Shown in pieces: positions 62,249 through 64,000 of a stretch of DNA of 64,000 nucleotides. A model generated the notes under the pieces. It was not told where the DNA came from, made no database searches, and worked only from the letters and a program-made list of their open reading frames with translations. The stretch's first letter is position 1; the number at the start of each line of letters is the position of its first letter. Source of the stretch: Microbacterium elymi (GTDB lineage: Bacteria > Actinomycetota > Actinomycetes > Actinomycetales > Microbacteriaceae); contig NZ_CP091139.2 in assembly GCF_021582895.2 (NCBI RefSeq), positions 3,472,001 through 3,536,000 on the forward strand, given 5' to 3'. The translations under genes were made by a program, and so were the position numbers.

Positions 62249-64000
62249 ATGGCGTCGGCAGATCGCGCATCCGGGCTGACCGCGCTCGCCCGCCTCGGGT
62301 TCACCCAACTCGCCGCCGCCGACGCGCGCCTGGACGAGTTGAGCACAGCGACCGGGCTCGCCCGCGACGCGCTGGCGCGGTCCGCCGGGGGCGCCGCGGA
62401 CCCGGACGAGGCACTGGACGCGCTCGCGCGGGTGGCGGGGCGGGACGCCGCGGCCGTCGCCGCGACGCTGGCGGACCCGCAGGGGAGTCGGGCCGCCTGG
62501 GCGCTGGTGGGCGCCTCGCACGGCTTCGGCGACTTCTACCTCCGGCATCCCGACGCCCTGGCGGACCTGTGCGTGCCGCACCCGACGCTGCCCGCCCGGG
62601 AGGAGCTCTACGCCGAGCTGAGGGATGCCGTCGGCGCGCGGGACGGCTTCACGCCGGCGGGCACCGAGCAGACGTGGGTGGCGCTTGCGCATCCGCTACC
62701 GTCGCCTCCTGGCCCGCATCGCCGTGTTCGACCTGCTCAGCGACGACGCGATCGAGGCGGTGGCCGAGGTTTCGCGGGCTCTCGCCGACGCCGCCGGCGC
62801 CGCCCTGGACGCCGCCCTGAGCATCGCCCGCACGCGGGTGGCCGAGGGCGGCGAGCTGTCGCTGTTCCCCCGCGACCAGGTCGCCGCGGTGCGGCTGGCG
62901 ATCATCGGGATGGGCAAGTGCGGCGCGAGCGAGCTCAACTACGTGAGCGACGTGGACGTCATCTTCGTCGCCGGCGCCGCTGCGGACGCCCCGGCGGAGC
63001 TGTCCGAGAGCCGCACGATCGACATCGCCACCCGACTGGCGGTTCAGACCATGCGCGGCATCTCGGGAATGGAGATCGAGCCGCCGCTGTGGGAGGTGGA
63101 TGCGAACCTGCGCCCCGAGGGCAAGCAGGGGGCGCTGGTGCGCACCGTCGAGTCGCACCTGTCGTATTACGACCGCTGGGCGCGCAGCTGGGAGTTCCAG
63201 GCGCTGCTGAAGGCGCGCCCGGTGGCCGGCGACCTCGCTCTGGGCGACGAGTACGTGAGCGCGGTGCACGAGCGCGTCTGGAACAGCGCGGCTCGGACCG
63301 ACTTCGTCGAGAGCGTCCAGCGGATGCGCGAGCGGGTGACCGACAACATCCCGGACGAGGATGTCGCCTACCAGCTCAAGCTCGGCCCGGGCGGCATCCG
63401 GGATGTGGAGTTCACCGTGCGGCTTGCCGAGCTGGTGCACGGGCTGACCGACCCGGCCATCCGCCAGCGCGGGACGCTGGACGCCCTGGCCGCACTGGTG
63501 CGCGAGGGCTACATCGGACGGGCGGACGCCGCCGCGTTCGACCGGGACTACCGGACGCTGCGGGTCCTCGAGCACCGGGTGCAGTTGCGCGGGCTGCGGC
63601 GCACGCATCTGATGCCCGCCCGGCCGGAGGATCGGCGGGTCCTGGCCCGGGCCAGCGGCCTGGCCGAGAGCGGCGAGGCGGTCTGGACGCTGTGGGAGAG
63701 GGTCAAGCGCGAGGTGCGCGACATCCACGTCCGGCTGTTCTACCGTCCGCTGCTGTCGGCGGTGGCCTCGCTGCCCGAGCAGGAGCGGAGCCTGTCGACC
63801 GGTCAGGCGCACGATCGGCTCGCGGCGATCGGATTCGTCGATCCCGCGGGGGCGCTTCGGCACATCGCGGCGCTGACGACCGGCATCAGCCGGAAGACGA
63901 CGATCCAGCGGCACCTGATGCCGATCATGATCCGCTGGTTCGCCGACGGCGTCGACCCGGACTACGGGCTGATCGCGTTCCGGCGGATCAGCGAGCGGCT
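62249..64000 (+). CDS. glnE: Glutamine-synthetase adenylyltransferase, 5' part
   Basis: Bifunctional adenylyltransferase/deadenylase controlling glutamine synthetase I. The first nucleotidyltransferase domain has GMGKCGASELNYVSDVDVIFV (G-x-G-K...D-x-D) at about residues 216-236, then RLGPGGIRDVEFTVRLAELVHG. One insertion, GCTTGC at 62683-62688 (WVALRIRYRRLLARI expected). The gene runs off the window at 64000; the C-terminal domain is outside. It is cotranscribed with glnA2, although GlnA2 lacks the target Tyr, so its substrate is more likely a GlnA1 elsewhere. Confidence 0.94.
   Translation, partial: MASADRASGLTALARLGFTQLAAADARLDELSTATGLARDALARSAGGAADPDEALDALARVAGRDAAAVAATLADPQGSRAAWALVGASHGFGDFYLRHPDALADLCVPHPTLPAREELYAELRDAVGARDGFTPAGTEQTWVALAHPLPSPPGPHRRVRPAQRRRDRGGGRGFAGSRRRRRRRPGRRPEHRPHAGGRGRRAVAVPPRPGRRGAAGDHRDGQVRRERAQLRERRGRHLRRRRRCGRPGGAVREPHDRHRHPTGGSDHARHLGNGDRAAAVGGGCEPAPRGQAGGAGAHRRVAPVVLRPLGAQLGVPGAAEGAPGGRRPRSGRRVRERGARARLEQRGSDRLRRERPADARAGDRQHPGRGCRLPAQARPGRHPGCGVHRAACRAGARADRPGHPPARDAGRPGRTGARGLHRTGGRRRVRPGLPDAAGPRAPGAVARAAAHASDARPAGGSAGPGPGQRPGRERRGGLDAVGEGQARGARHPRPAVLPSAAVGGGLAARAGAEPVDRSGARSARGDRIRRSRGGASAHRGADDRHQPEDDDPAAPDADHDPLVRRRRRPGLRADRVPADQRAA

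Noticed and set aside
63420..63432. GCTTGC in glnE as another error
   Set aside because: Here the frame is right as written (TVRLAELVHG), so it is a natural CTT-GCC. Not every GCTTGC is an artefact.

Overview
The window reads as a chromosomal stretch of a high-G+C actinomycete, most likely a Microbacteriaceae member close to Microbacterium. The evidence is the very high G+C content, many GTG starts, -10 boxes of the TAGGCT/TACAAT type 6-7 bases before start codons, a DUF3145 gene beside a fasR-fabD-fabH-acpP-fabF cluster, and a glnA2-glnE pair. Almost everything is housekeeping; I see no prophage, insertion sequence or CRISPR array.

Layout. 1-5.6 kb: end of holA, rpsT, a sugar-type MFS transporter, an alpha/beta hydrolase and lepA. 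5.7-16.8 kb: DUF1990, hemW, a CIRCE-controlled hrcA-dnaJ-rsmE unit, HIT protein, phoH-ybeY-CBS protein-era, then leuA behind a Leu-rich leader peptide. 16.8-19.8 kb: a TRIC-type membrane protein, recO-uppS and a FrnE-like DsbA protein. 19.8-28.1 kb: a C50-carotenoid operon (crtE-crtB-crtI-crtYe-crtYf-crtEb) followed by a TspO-like gene and a DHA2 transporter, divergent from a MarR regulator with an inverted repeat between them. 28.1-37.2 kb: glutathione peroxidase, dusB-dgt-dnaG, an orphan ABC ATPase, tRNA-Asn, a small membrane protein, RNase HI, a GNAT protein, deformylase, a DMT-type transporter and tRNA-Met. 37.3-42.3 kb: arylsulfatase, SulP transporter and HAD phosphatase. 42.3-45.8 kb: an F420-type nitroreductase, a GmrSD-like DUF262/DUF1524 protein, and a probable Fe(II) dioxygenase behind an IdeR/DtxR-like box. 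45.9-54.0 kb: DUF3145, the fatty-acid synthase II genes, the PucR-type activator FasR and aceE. 54.2-64 kb: tRNA-Val, a zinc-ribbon protein, an orphan family-A polymerase, DUF4012, an LPVTG surface protein, RNase P RNA, polyphosphate glucokinase, a SPOR-like small ORF, glnA2 and the 5' part of glnE.

The most unusual signal is in the sequence quality, not gene content. Around 25 genes, including essential ones (dnaG, fabH, fabF, aceE, glnE), carry single-base frameshifts. I located 36 insertions that each restore the reading frame when one base is removed, and after repair every one of them lies in the palindrome GCWGC (GCTGC read as GCTTGC, GCAGC read as GCAAGC, and a few C/G variants). A second class is loss of one base from G or C runs. 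The simplest reading is a long-read-only assembly in which GCWGC is chemically modified, so the text appears to carry an indirect footprint of a GCWGC-specific DNA methyltransferase. Coordinates below span the repaired genes; frameshift positions are given per gene.
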